Source: Candidatus Wolbachia massiliensis (GTDB taxonomy: Bacteria > Pseudomonadota > Alphaproteobacteria > Rickettsiales > Anaplasmataceae). From it: a DNA stretch of 64,000 nucleotides. Location: contig NZ_CP061738.1 of the NCBI RefSeq assembly GCF_014771645.1, positions 307,191 to 371,190 of the forward strand. Reading direction: 5' to 3'. A program made the translations under genes and the position numbers. Below, piece after piece: positions 44,656 through 53,484 of the stretch (within the stretch, counting starts at the first letter, position 1; every line of letters starts with the position of its first letter). The notes under the pieces were generated by a model. That model saw only the letters and a list, made by a program, of their open reading frames with translations, ran no database searches and was not told the origin of the DNA.

Positions 44656-44730
44656 TTTTCAAATTGCAACCATTAGAAATTTGTTAGTTTTTCTGTAAAT
44701 TTTACTTGTGCATACTGAAGTCGTAAATTT

Positions 44731-44760
44731 AAATAAGCACTCAAGCTTGAGTGCTTATTT
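44731..44760. terminator. bidirectional terminator
   Basis: A perfect 15-bp palindrome without loop, AAATAAGCACTCAAG and its complement, with T-rich sequence on both sides. It lies between the convergent J-protein gene and the gene at 44795. Confidence 0.75.
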
Positions 44761-44794
44761 TGAAAAAAACAGAGATATACAAGCTCACAACATT

Positions 44795-45691
44795 TCAGTG
44801 GAACTTGACAAGTTTATCTATAGTTTTAGTAATGATTCTTGGAGTGTCAGGAGAAACCTCTGAGCTCAGCCTATTTAATTGTTCTATAGCAAACTCACTG
44901 TTCTCATTTGCTATAAAATCACATAAAATGTTTTCTATACCCCTAGTAATACTTTCATATTTCCTCAAAGGATGATTGTGTGGATATTTATTAATGGTTT
45001 TGATACTGGAATACTCAACAAAAGCTTGATCCTTAAAAGCAAGTTGTCTCAATTTCTCTATGAGTTTCACTTCTTCCTCTTTTGCCAAAAGGCAAGACTT
45101 TATCAATGACTTTACAATCGAGTTTATGGCTTGATGTATTTCAGAATGCACTACAATATTAATAGTATTTTCTTCTATTATACAATCATATATACCTTTC
45201 TCACTCTTCAACAACTTTATAAACGTTCTGCTATTTTGCGAATTCAACTCCAAATTCTCTTCACTCATAGGAGTGATTATGAAAGTATTTTTATTCACTC
45301 TGACGTTAAATTGTGGAGAGCCCTCAAAAAAAGAAAACGCTACATCTTTAGATTCAAGCACATTATTGTATGCAGAAAAGAGAGTGTGCGCCGTAACGTT
45401 GCTTGGTACTTTCATTCCGTGTTTACTCAAGTGGTGTAATATATTTTCAACGTCATGATATGTAAAGCCTGAACCTTTCAGTAAATCAACAGTTTCTACG
45501 CTATTATGTTGTTTATATTCTATTCTCACTTCTTCTGTAAAAAGCGTTTTAGCTGCTATGTGCTTATCAAGTACTGTGAAAATTTTGATGAAATTCTCTA
45601 AATCTTGTTTGTTAACTAATTCAATACTAATTAAGTTTTTACCAATAATTGAAATATTCTTTGTCATTATTTGCTCACTAAAAAAACTCAC
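44795..45691 (-). CDS. hypothetical protein
   Basis: 298 aa, soluble, no signal peptide or membrane segment. The likely start is the second Met (45667, MTKNISIIGKNLIS). It appears to be mixed alpha/beta in the first half (HNSVETVDLLKGSGFTYHDV) and helical in the second (SIVKSLIKSCLLAKEEEVKL). I do not recognise the family. It is convergent with the J-protein gene and ends at the shared terminator. Confidence 0.65.
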   Translation of the reverse strand: MSFFSEQIMTKNISIIGKNLISIELVNKQDLENFIKIFTVLDKHIAAKTLFTEEVRIEYKQHNSVETVDLLKGSGFTYHDVENILHHLSKHGMKVPSNVTAHTLFSAYNNVLESKDVAFSFFEGSPQFNVRVNKNTFIITPMSEENLELNSQNSRTFIKLLKSEKGIYDCIIEENTINIVVHSEIHQAINSIVKSLIKSCLLAKEEEVKLIEKLRQLAFKDQAFVEYSSIKTINKYPHNHPLRKYESITRGIENILCDFIANENSEFAIEQLNRLSSEVSPDTPRIITKTIDKLVKFH

Positions 45692-45786
45692 TAAATGAAT
45701 TGTATTTTTAATCTGTTAAAAATTGCTTAAGTGAGCATGCCAGCCTTCCATTCGTACATCAAATGGCAGTATAAAGTAAGAAAAAA

Positions 45787-46140
45787 TTACATAATAAAAT
45801 CATCTTGTGGTATAGCGCATTCTGCATGTTCATCATTACTGTCTGTGTAAGTTGTAACATCAATGTGATCTTCATTGTCGTTTAACATATCATCCAGCTT
45901 TCCTTCTTTTTCAAGATCCATCAATTTGTCACACCCACCAATATGCTTATCGTTAATAAAGATTTGGGGAACTGTTCTAACGTTATATTTTGATTTTATG
46001 TCACTAAACGAATCTGGGTCTTTTAAAACGTCAATTTCTTCGTATTCCACACCTTTTTTATCCAGCAACTCCTTTGCTTTCTTGCAGAATGGACAGTGCT
46101 GCTTTATATATATTACAACTTTTCCTTGAGTATTTTTCAC
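45787..46140 (-). CDS. grxC: glutaredoxin, GrxC-type, with acidic tail
   Basis: 117 aa. The thioredoxin-fold redox motif CPFCKKAKELLD is at residues 16-27, with TVPQIFINDKHIGGCDKLMDL (cis-Pro and glutathione-binding loop) following. The usual ~85 residues are extended by about 30 acidic residues (NDNEDHIDVTTYTDSNDEHA). It reduces disulfides with glutathione. Confidence 0.93.
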   Translation of the reverse strand: MKNTQGKVVIYIKQHCPFCKKAKELLDKKGVEYEEIDVLKDPDSFSDIKSKYNVRTVPQIFINDKHIGGCDKLMDLEKEGKLDDMLNDNEDHIDVTTYTDSNDEHAECAIPQDDFIM

Positions 46141-46208
46141 TATTTATCTCCGTAGTTTATAAAATACAGTTATTATATATAAGAAATATTTACAAAATAT
46201 CAAATTGT

Positions 46209-47141
46209 ATGAAGATTATTTATAATTGTGAGCAAGGGATAGAAAGTAACTTAGCACTAACCTTCGGAAACTTCGATGGTATTCATTTAGGGCATGAGTT
46301 TACGATTTCTACTCTAAAGAAGGTAGCACAAGAAAGAGGGTTACCTTCCGCAATTTTAACTTTTGAGCCTCACCCATTAACCGTCTTATTTAACAGGAAC
46401 AATTTTAGATTGATCAATCAAGAACGAAAAAAGGAACTAATCAGTAGCTACGGCATAGATTACTTATATATTATAAATTTCAATGAAAGTTTTGCTCAAG
46501 TAAGCTGCGATGACTTCATCAGTAAGATTCTGATAGGTAGATATGACGCTAAACATATAATTGTTGGGGAAAGTTGTACTTTTGGTCATAAACGATTAGG
46601 TAATACATTAATCCTAAAGAAATATTCTGAAACGTATGGATATTCTTTGATTAAATTAGAACCATTAGTAATTGATGGAGAGATTTGCTCTTCTTCTTCA
46701 ATTAGAGAGCATATACAAAAGGGCGAAATAGAAATTGCTAGTAAGTTGCTCGGCAGGCCTTATCAAGTTTCTGGTGTTGTAGCAAAAGGTGCATGTAGAG
46801 GTAGAGAAATAGGATTTCCAACTATAAACATTCTGATAGAAGATTGTATGATAAAACCTAAATTTGGCACATATTATGCTAGAGCAACATTTTCTAATAA
46901 TAATACAGGTTGGCTATACGGTGTGGTCAACATTGGTATGAGACCCACATTTAATGATTTAAAAAAGCCTATAGTAGAAATGCACATATTCGATTTCAAT
47001 GAAGACGTATACGATCGTGAGGTAAATATACAACTTTTAAAATTCATAAGGTCAGAAAAAAAATTCCATAGCGTTGACGAATTAACAAAACAGATAAATT
47101 ATGATATACTTAAGGTTTATCAGTTAAAAACAGACTTATGA
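46209..47141 (+). CDS. ribF: bifunctional riboflavin kinase / FAD synthetase
   Basis: Converts riboflavin to FMN and FAD. I start at 46209 (MKIIYNCEQGIESNLALTFG), since the 45 residues of the longer open frame are an antisense shadow of grxC. The FAD synthetase domain has LTFGNFDGIHLGHEF; the kinase domain has GRGREIGFPTINI and the end region RPTFNDLKKPIVEMHIFDF. 310 aa. Overlaps lspA by 4 bp (ATGA), indicating coupling. Confidence 0.95.
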   Translation: MKIIYNCEQGIESNLALTFGNFDGIHLGHEFTISTLKKVAQERGLPSAILTFEPHPLTVLFNRNNFRLINQERKKELISSYGIDYLYIINFNESFAQVSCDDFISKILIGRYDAKHIIVGESCTFGHKRLGNTLILKKYSETYGYSLIKLEPLVIDGEICSSSSIREHIQKGEIEIASKLLGRPYQVSGVVAKGACRGREIGFPTINILIEDCMIKPKFGTYYARATFSNNNTGWLYGVVNIGMRPTFNDLKKPIVEMHIFDFNEDVYDREVNIQLLKFIRSEKKFHSVDELTKQINYDILKVYQLKTDL

Positions 47142-47614
47142 AAAAACTATGCTTAATTATTATACTAGTTGTAGTATTGACTGATCAGATGAGCAAGCTG
47201 TATATAAATTCATTGATTGATGAAGGAGAGTCAATTGAGATTTTTAGCTTTATAAGGCTAGTTGAAGTATGGAATTCAGGTATGAGCTTTGGAATGTGTA
47301 GTGCTTTACCACGTGGCGATCTCTTTTTTTCAACACTTTCAATACTAATCATTAGTATACTTGCATACCTGGTATATAAGTCTAACAATAAATTAACTTA
47401 TTTTGGTTTTTCTCTGATGATTGGTGGAGCAATTGGAAACGTAGTTGATAGGATCTACTGGGGAGCTGTATATGATTTCATATACTTTCATATTGGCAAT
47501 TGGTACTGGCCGGCTTTTAACTTAGCAGATATATATATAACTTGCGGGATGTTTACATTGTTGTATAAATGGTACATATATGATAGGTTTATTTCTAAAC
47601 AAAATGAGGAATAA
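47138..47614 (+). CDS. lspA: signal peptidase II (prolipoprotein)
   Basis: 158 aa with four membrane segments. The catalytic aspartates are in GNVVDRIYWGAVYDFI and FNLADIYI; TDQMSKLYI near the N-terminus is also typical. It cleaves lipoprotein signal peptides after lipidation. Cotranscribed with ribF. Confidence 0.94.
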   Translation: MKKLCLIIILVVVLTDQMSKLYINSLIDEGESIEIFSFIRLVEVWNSGMSFGMCSALPRGDLFFSTLSILIISILAYLVYKSNNKLTYFGFSLMIGGAIGNVVDRIYWGAVYDFIYFHIGNWYWPAFNLADIYITCGMFTLLYKWYIYDRFISKQNEE

Positions 47615-47652
47615 AGTCACTGTCTTCGATTCAATTACATTAGGTTATAATA

Positions 47653-48997
47653 ATGCTCTACAGATTCTTTAGTTTTCTTATATTATCCATATTTTTTTTT
47701 TACTTATCCAATTTCCCTGAAAGCTGAAGGTATAGGACACAGCATAAAACATGCTAAGCTCGATAATGGACTAGATATTTATGTCGTACCTAACCATCGA
47801 ATACCAGCAGTTTTACATGCAGTAATATACAAAGTTGGGGGAATGGATGATCCAATTGGCAAAGCAGGACTGGCTCATTACTTTGAACATTTGATGTTTG
47901 AGACTACGGGAAAATTTAAAGACATAGAATCCACTATGAGTAGTATTGGGGCTCAATTTAATGCATTTACCACTAAAGAATATACCTGTTACTACGAATT
48001 AGTTCTCAAAAAAGACTTACCATTGGCAATGGAAGTTGAAGCAGATAGAATGAGCAGCTTTAATGTTACTCAAGATAAAATAGATAGAGAAAAAAACATT
48101 GTACTAGAAGAAAGGAAGATGAGAATTGATAATAATCCTCACATTTTATTATGGGAAGAAATGAACAGCGCATTTTACCGTACTGGCTATGGTAAATCTG
48201 TTATTGGTTGGGAAAGCGATGTTCAAACTTACAGCCAGAATGATATAACAAGATTTCATGATAACTACTATCACCCAAACAATGCAATACTTCTGATTGT
48301 TGGTGATGTGGAATTTGATGAAGTAGTGAAATTAGCAGAAGAAAAATATGGAGAAATTAAAGCTAAGCCTGTAATTAGGTATTACCCTAACCAAGACCCA
48401 GCGCATAATGCAGATCTACTGGTTACCTTAGAGAGCACTGAAGTAAAAGAACCAGTTTTATATTTTCGTTATCGTGTTCCTTTATTTAAGCACACAAGTG
48501 AAACTTCCGCTGTTGATTTAGCAGTTGACGTTTTAGGGGGTGGCAAGACTAGCAAGCTATATAAAGACTTGGTTCTGGATAAAGATGTGGCAGTGTCAGT
48601 ATCTGCTTATTACGATAGTTTAGCTTTTAGTGACGGCTATATTGACATTGAAATAATTCCAAAAAGCGGGGTAAATCTAGACGTTGTTGAAAGGGAATTG
48701 AATAGCGCCATCAACAACTTTGTCCATAGAGGAATAACAAATGAAGAGCTACAAAGCACAAAGTATAGGTACAAGGCAGCACAGTTTGATAATCTATCTG
48801 ACTTAACTCATATGGCAAGATTTTATATACCACGCCTAGCACTTGGTATTTCACTTGATGAAATGGATATTTCTTATAGCAAAATCAACGATATTAATCT
48901 GGAGGATGTAAATAATAAAATTCGTACTATCTTTTCTGCTAATAAATTAATTGGTCGTTTGCTGCCGAAGGGAGGTAATAATGATAAGGATAAGTAA
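47653..48997 (+). pseudogene. M16-family zinc peptidase; start region out of frame at a T10 run
   Basis: From 47702 the frame encodes TYPISLKAEGIGHSIKHAKL and a complete M16 peptidase with the zinc motif GLAHYFEHLMFE (HxxEH) and the downstream Glu in EREKNIVLEERKMR-type sequence. The only suitable start, ATG 47653 with a hydrophobic signal (MLYRFFSFLILSIFF), is in another frame; the two are joined by a run of ten T (47692-47701), and nine T would put them in phase. So the gene may be inactive, corrected by slippage, or phase variable, or the run may be a sequencing error. Without a signal the open part could start at ATG 47843. Its partner follows directly. Confidence 0.8.
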
Positions 48998-50303
48998 ATT
49001 TATATTTCTACTTTTTTTCTGTCTAGGTTTCAACTTACAAGCAAATGGTAGCCTAAATATAGAGGAGGTCACTACCCATAAAGGATTGAAGTTTTTATTT
49101 GTTGAAAACTGTGACTTACCAAAAGTTTCACTGAATATATCATTTAAGGATGCAGGTTATGCGTATGAGAATGCAGAAAAACAAGGGCTTACTTGGTTTA
49201 CTTCTCTTGTAATTCAAGAAGGGGCAGGGGAAAACGATGCCAAAGATTTTGCAAAAAAGCTTGAAGATAAAGGAATTAGTCTACATTTTAACGCTGGTTT
49301 AGAAGCATTTAGAGTTTCATTGGATGCTTTATCAGAAAATCTTGAAGAGGGTATTTCGTTATTAAGTGATGCTGTAATGCGCCCTAGAGTTGATCATGAA
49401 GGATTGAATAGAGTTTTCGAGAGAGCTAAAGTTAATTTTAATAATCTTGAAAAAAATCCTTATTTTGTTGCTGGCAAAGAACTAAATACGTTGTTGTTTA
49501 AAAAGCACCCTTACTCAAAAAGTGAATATGGAACTCTTAACACTGTAATGAACATTACTAGAGATGATGTTTTAACATACATAAAGCGTAGTCTTACTAA
49601 AGATAACATCGTTATCAGTGTTGTTGGTTGTGCAACAAAAGAAGAAGTTAGTGCACTGCTGGATAAATATTTATCTAGGTTGCCATCAAAAAGATCAAAA
49701 GTTAGAAGAATACCTGTAGAAAATGATTTTGGTCCTGCAAAAAGTGAAAACATTTTTATGGACATACCACAGAGTGTGATACTTTTTGCTCAAAAGGGTA
49801 TAGCGTATGACGACCCTGAATACTATAATGCTAGCGTATTGATTAATGCACTTGGTGGTATAGGGCTGAATTCAATATTAATGAAAGAGCTGAGACAAAA
49901 CTTAGGTATTACTTATGGTGTTAGTGCAAGTATTATTCCTAACAAACATGGGAATGCTATAGCTGGAAATCTTAGTACCGATAGTTCTACTGCTGGCAAA
50001 GCTATATCAGCGTTAAAGGATACATTGAGCAAAGTAAAAAAGGAAGGAATTGATGAACAATTGTTCAAGGATACAAAAGTTAGCATGGTAAATAATTTTA
50101 TTTTTTTCTTGTCCAATAACACAAATACAGCGGTGCTGTTAGATGATATGCAGATAAATGATCGTGATATTAATCGTATAAATAATTATGCTGATATTGT
50201 CGGTGACACTAAATTAGAGAGAGTAAATGAGTTGGCAAGTTCTTTACTGGATCCTGAAAACTTATTTTTTGTTGAAGTTGGAAGAAACGTTCGAGGTCAA
50301 TAG
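48981..50303 (+). CDS. M16-family peptidase, non-zinc partner subunit
   Basis: 441 aa from ATG 48981, preceded by GGGAGG. A signal peptide is present (MIRISKFIFLLFFCLGFNLQA). The fold matches M16 (TTHKGLKFLFVENCDLPKVS at the start and RELRQNLGITYGVSAS in the second half), but HxxEH is replaced (QGLTWFTSLVIQEG). It therefore acts as the structural partner of the upstream zinc subunit in a periplasmic heterodimer, as in other bacterial M16 pairs. The start overlaps the upstream gene by 17 bp and the 3' end overlaps purN by 42 bp on the opposite strand. Confidence 0.88.
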   Translation: MIRISKFIFLLFFCLGFNLQANGSLNIEEVTTHKGLKFLFVENCDLPKVSLNISFKDAGYAYENAEKQGLTWFTSLVIQEGAGENDAKDFAKKLEDKGISLHFNAGLEAFRVSLDALSENLEEGISLLSDAVMRPRVDHEGLNRVFERAKVNFNNLEKNPYFVAGKELNTLLFKKHPYSKSEYGTLNTVMNITRDDVLTYIKRSLTKDNIVISVVGCATKEEVSALLDKYLSRLPSKRSKVRRIPVENDFGPAKSENIFMDIPQSVILFAQKGIAYDDPEYYNASVLINALGGIGLNSILMKELRQNLGITYGVSASIIPNKHGNAIAGNLSTDSSTAGKAISALKDTLSKVKKEGIDEQLFKDTKVSMVNNFIFFLSNNTNTAVLLDDMQINDRDINRINNYADIVGDTKLERVNELASSLLDPENLFFVEVGRNVRGQ

Positions 50304-50864
50304 GTTAATGCTTTCTGCTATTAACTTTACTGCTTCCACGTAACACTTGTGTTCCTCAGTCAGAATGCGTTCTGAGAGGCTTCGAATATCATCACTTGAT
50401 AACACTGGCACAGCAGCCTGGGTAATTATGGCTCCAGCATCAACTTCAGGAATGACATAATGTACGGTACAACCTGAGATTTTCACACCTGCTTTCAGAG
50501 CTTGCTCTTGGGCATTTAAGCCCTTAAAAGACGGTAGCAAAGAGGGATGAATATTTATAACTTTGTTATGCCATTTACTAAGAAAATCAGCTTTTAGAAT
50601 CCTCATAAACCCTGCAAGGCAAATTAAACCAACCTCATGTTGAAAAAATATTTCGTGAATTTTATCAGTATCAAGTGGTTTATCCTTAACAATAAATGCT
50701 GAAATTCCTGCTTGTTCTGCTATTTTCAGGCCAGCAGCTCCGCTATTGTTTGTGATAACACATGCTACTTCTGCGGGAAAGCTTTGCTCTTGGCATGCTT
50801 CTATCAAGGCCTGCATGTTTGATCCCCTGCCTGAAATTAGTATTCCAAGCTTTACCTTTTTCAT
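50262..50864 (-). CDS. purN: phosphoribosylglycinamide formyltransferase
   Basis: Formylates GAR with 10-formyl-THF in purine synthesis. VKLGILISGRGSNMQALIEA is the phosphate-binding start, and INIHPSLLPSFKGLNAQEQAL and GCTVHYVIPEVDAGAII carry the catalytic His and Asp. 200 aa, complete. The C-terminal codons overlap the M16 gene antisense. Confidence 0.95.
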   Translation of the reverse strand: MKKVKLGILISGRGSNMQALIEACQEQSFPAEVACVITNNSGAAGLKIAEQAGISAFIVKDKPLDTDKIHEIFFQHEVGLICLAGFMRILKADFLSKWHNKVINIHPSLLPSFKGLNAQEQALKAGVKISGCTVHYVIPEVDAGAIITQAAVPVLSSDDIRSLSERILTEEHKCYVEAVKLIAESINLLTSNVSSNFNKK

Positions 50865-51162
50865 TGTAGTACAGTTAATTCAGAGTAAGAATTAATATTA
50901 ACAAAACAGCTAAAAAGGGAAACCTATTTTGTAGTGAAGAGGGTATAAGTGAACCTCTAATTTTGGATTTTTGACGCCTTGTTGAACAACACAAAATAAC
51001 AAAGACCCCTATTGCAAATCAGCCTAAATTGGCTTTAATGCTTAGATATTGTGCTGTTTTTGCAAAATATATTATTATTAGTATATATTTTTGTAATCGT
51101 GTTATTATTTATTTAACAAAGTATTAGTATAATCTATTTACTGAATTGAACGGAGAAATTGA

Positions 51163-51579
51163 ATGAGCAAATTACCACACAACGCAAAAATAAGCAAATC
51201 TCAGGTTACTCAGTGGGAAATAATAAAAAATTGCGAATATGCTGATAACTGCTTGTCAAAAATAGTAACTTTATATGTCATTAAAATGGCGCAGCTGTCA
51301 GACTTTTATACGAGTAATGAGCCTGAAATTAACACTATTCTAGCAAGAATAAGTGTAACAAGTGAAAATGTATTTTTAAATAAGGCCGCTACTATTGAAG
51401 TTATGGAAGGTATTTTCCCATACAAATTCAACAGTAAAAAGAAAAATAACGTATCAAGACTGGAAGACTTGTACAATTATTTATGTTCTATTGTTGGTAA
51501 TAGTCTTCCACAAGAAATGCTTGAAAGTCTTGTAAGGGAGTACAAGGATGCTGTTACCCTATTTAAAGCAATTACTTGA
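51163..51579 (+). CDS. hypothetical protein
   Basis: 138 aa, soluble, helical, no recognised family. Begins MSKLPHNAKISKSQVTQWEI. A good TATAAT (51128-51133) lies 29 bp upstream and CGGAG serves as RBS, so it is likely expressed. The last 8 bp overlap mnhE, which is convergent. The preceding 300 bp (50865-51162) show only this promoter. Confidence 0.65.
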   Translation: MSKLPHNAKISKSQVTQWEIIKNCEYADNCLSKIVTLYVIKMAQLSDFYTSNEPEINTILARISVTSENVFLNKAATIEVMEGIFPYKFNSKKKNNVSRLEDLYNYLCSIVGNSLPQEMLESLVREYKDAVTLFKAIT

Positions 51580-52093
51580 GTAAACGTAGTATTTTTAAAA
51601 CTTTGTTCTCTATTTCAGAAACACCGCTTTCAAGGCTCTTATCTATCAAACACATAGTAGATAGATACATTTGTCGTTTTCTTGCAACATCGATAGTTAA
51701 AGTGCCAGGAGTGATTGTGACTGAGTTGGCAAACAGCGCAATACTCTTGTCATTATGCTTTTTGCACTTCTTGAGAATGATGATTGGCTCGAGTTTAAGT
51801 TTAGTTTGTAGCACCTTTTTTGTTACATAAATGCTTGATAAAATGACTTGGTATATTAGCCATGGTACATAACTTACTAACTTGCAAAACTGCAGTCTAC
51901 TCGCATCATTTAAGATCTGACTGAGAGCACTTTCAGCATTTACTAATCGTTTAAAGATAAACAATGTGAACATGGAGGAAAATACCCCACAAAAAACAAA
52001 AAACGGCTCAAAATAGCCAGACAAGACAGTCCATAGAAAAAGTAAGATTATAAATGACAGAGAGAAAAACTTGATTTTTTGCCTAAAGTTCAT
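51572..52093 (-). CDS. mnhE: MnhE/MrpE-type cation antiporter subunit
   Basis: 173 aa. Two N-terminal hydrophobic segments (FSLSFIILLFLWTVLSGYFE and PFFVFCGVFSSMFTLFIFK), the family block FCKLVSYVPWLIYQVILSS, and NSVTITPGTLTID (the conserved loop). Subunit E belongs to multi-subunit Na+/H+ antiporters of the inner membrane. Other mnh genes are not here, as expected from their scattered arrangement in Rickettsiales. Confidence 0.88.
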   Translation of the reverse strand: MNFRQKIKFFSLSFIILLFLWTVLSGYFEPFFVFCGVFSSMFTLFIFKRLVNAESALSQILNDASRLQFCKLVSYVPWLIYQVILSSIYVTKKVLQTKLKLEPIIILKKCKKHNDKSIALFANSVTITPGTLTIDVARKRQMYLSTMCLIDKSLESGVSEIENKVLKILRLLK

Positions 52094-52277
52094 GGTTTGC
52101 AGTATAACTCAAATGATTTTCTAGGGAAAGATAATAATTCTAGAAAAAGCGAGGAGAGGGTTGAGAAATCTCTATTTTTATAAATTAACCTATATAGCAA
52201 AAGCAATTTATGCCCTGCCCCACAATTGCACGGATTTGAAAAGCAACCCCAGCTGTCATCAAAAACAAAAAGATTAC

Positions 52278-52306
52278 TTGACAAACCTCTCCAGTTCTCT
52301 TATCAT
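52278..52306 (+). promoter_or_regulatory. left inward-facing promoter of R5
   Basis: TTGACA, a 17-bp spacer and TATCAT, pointing right into the repeat. It is the mirror of 52783-52755. Confidence 0.7.
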
Positions 52307-52754
52307 AACCATAGTATTGTGGGTGTTTTAGGCCTAAAATCCTGGTCAGTATCTATTTTAAAAACTTGGCGTTGATGCCTTATACGCTTGACAAGTAGCT
52401 GACCTTGGGATTGTAAATACCCATAATTTCATGATAAGGGAATTTCGAAGTTTGTCAAGTAATTTTTTTATGAAAGAAATGAGACTGGTTAAATTTTTAA
52501 CCACCTTGAAAAAAAGACAAAAGGAACCCCGCAACGTGAGTTGTTTACTGTTCTCTCAAAAACTTGGCGTCCGATTCTCTCTTACATCGCTTAATAAGCG
52601 AGGTTCAGCTAATGTAGATAAAAATTTATAAAGACATGGAGTCTCTATATTGCAAAAATTAAACATAACACGCCTAGTTTTTTGTTGTGCTTTGTCACTT
52701 AATACAAAGTTTGATGATAAATTTTAGGCCTAAAACACCCACAATACTATGGTT

Positions 52755-52783
52755 ATGATAAGAGGATTGGAGAGGTTTGTCAA
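52755..52783 (-). promoter_or_regulatory. right inward-facing promoter of R5
   Basis: TTGACA (52783-52778), a 17-bp spacer and TATCAT (52760-52755), pointing left. It corresponds to the R2 promoter. Confidence 0.7.
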
Positions 52784-52957
52784 GTAATCTTTTCGTTTTT
52801 GATGACGGTTGGGGTTGTCTAAAATCATAAGTTCGTGCGGTTGTGGAGGTTATGCAAGAGATCTATTGCACAAATATTGATTAAGGTTACATATATAGAT
52901 AATTTTTATTGAAAAATAGTTTTTCTACTATATAAGTGCTACTTTAGGGTAACCAAA

Positions 52958-53479
52958 ATGGAAGATGGCAAATATAACTTGGGTTTGAGAATTATCCATT
53001 GGTTAATGGCTGTTTTTATTATCGGTATGCTTTGCTCTGGACTTTATATGAAAAGCTTGCCAGTTAGCAATGAAATGAAATTCAGCATATACGCTATTCA
53101 TAAGGCTTGTGGGATTACTATTCTTGGATTAATCATAGTACGCATATTTTTTCGCGCCTTTACTTGCGTTCCACCACTTCCAGCAAGCTTTTCCCGATTT
53201 GTAATTAATGCAAGCAAAGCCGTACACTTTAGTTTGTATTCTTTGATGGTGCTCATGCCACTCTCCGGTTATGTTATGTCCTCTGCTTCTGGCAAAAAGA
53301 TCAAGTATTTTTTTCATATCCCTTTGTTGATTAATCAAAACAAAGATCTGGCTAACGCAGCTAATTGGGTACATTCGATACTTGCATACTTTATGATATT
53401 CTTTATAACCTTGCATATACTTGGTGCTTTAAAACACGTATTTATAGATAAACAAAACATTTTTAAACGAATGATATAG
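52958..53479 (+). CDS. cybB: cytochrome b561
   Basis: 173 aa, four membrane segments, diheme b561 (CybB family). Heme ligands are probably His in LRIIHWLMAVFIIG, IHKACGITILGL, VHFSLYSLMVLMPLSGY and LHILGALKH. These proteins pass electrons from quinol. TGG GTTTG follows MEDGKYNL, and the ATG is 6 bp from the next gene's spacing group, so it is likely cotranscribed with the downstream NPD gene. Confidence 0.9.
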   Translation: MEDGKYNLGLRIIHWLMAVFIIGMLCSGLYMKSLPVSNEMKFSIYAIHKACGITILGLIIVRIFFRAFTCVPPLPASFSRFVINASKAVHFSLYSLMVLMPLSGYVMSSASGKKIKYFFHIPLLINQNKDLANAANWVHSILAYFMIFFITLHILGALKHVFIDKQNIFKRMI

Positions 53480-53484
53480 GTTAT

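Larger units (their letters stand above)
52200..52855 (-). repeat. promoter-led repeat R5 with inverted second 5' end
   Basis: The minus-strand unit (52855 to about 52345) matches R2 almost completely, including its promoter, the TCGCTTATTAAGCGA hairpin and the internal second promoter. Instead of the family 3' end it then meets an inverted copy of its own 5' end: 52200-52341 and 52726-52855 are inverted repeats containing CACAATTGCACGG-like upstream DNA, AAAGATTACTTGACAAACCT, the -10 and TGTGGGTGTTTTAGGCCTAA. The two terminal promoters face inward. Confidence 0.75.

Noticed and set aside
46074-46208. Longer N-terminus for RibF
   Set aside because: The extra 45 codons are antisense to grxC and give no family match; LTFGNFDGIHLGH follows the ATG at 46209 at the usual distance.
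52431-52631. 66-codon frame in R5
   Set aside because: It lies in the conserved non-coding repeat and is not conserved in R2, R3 or R4.
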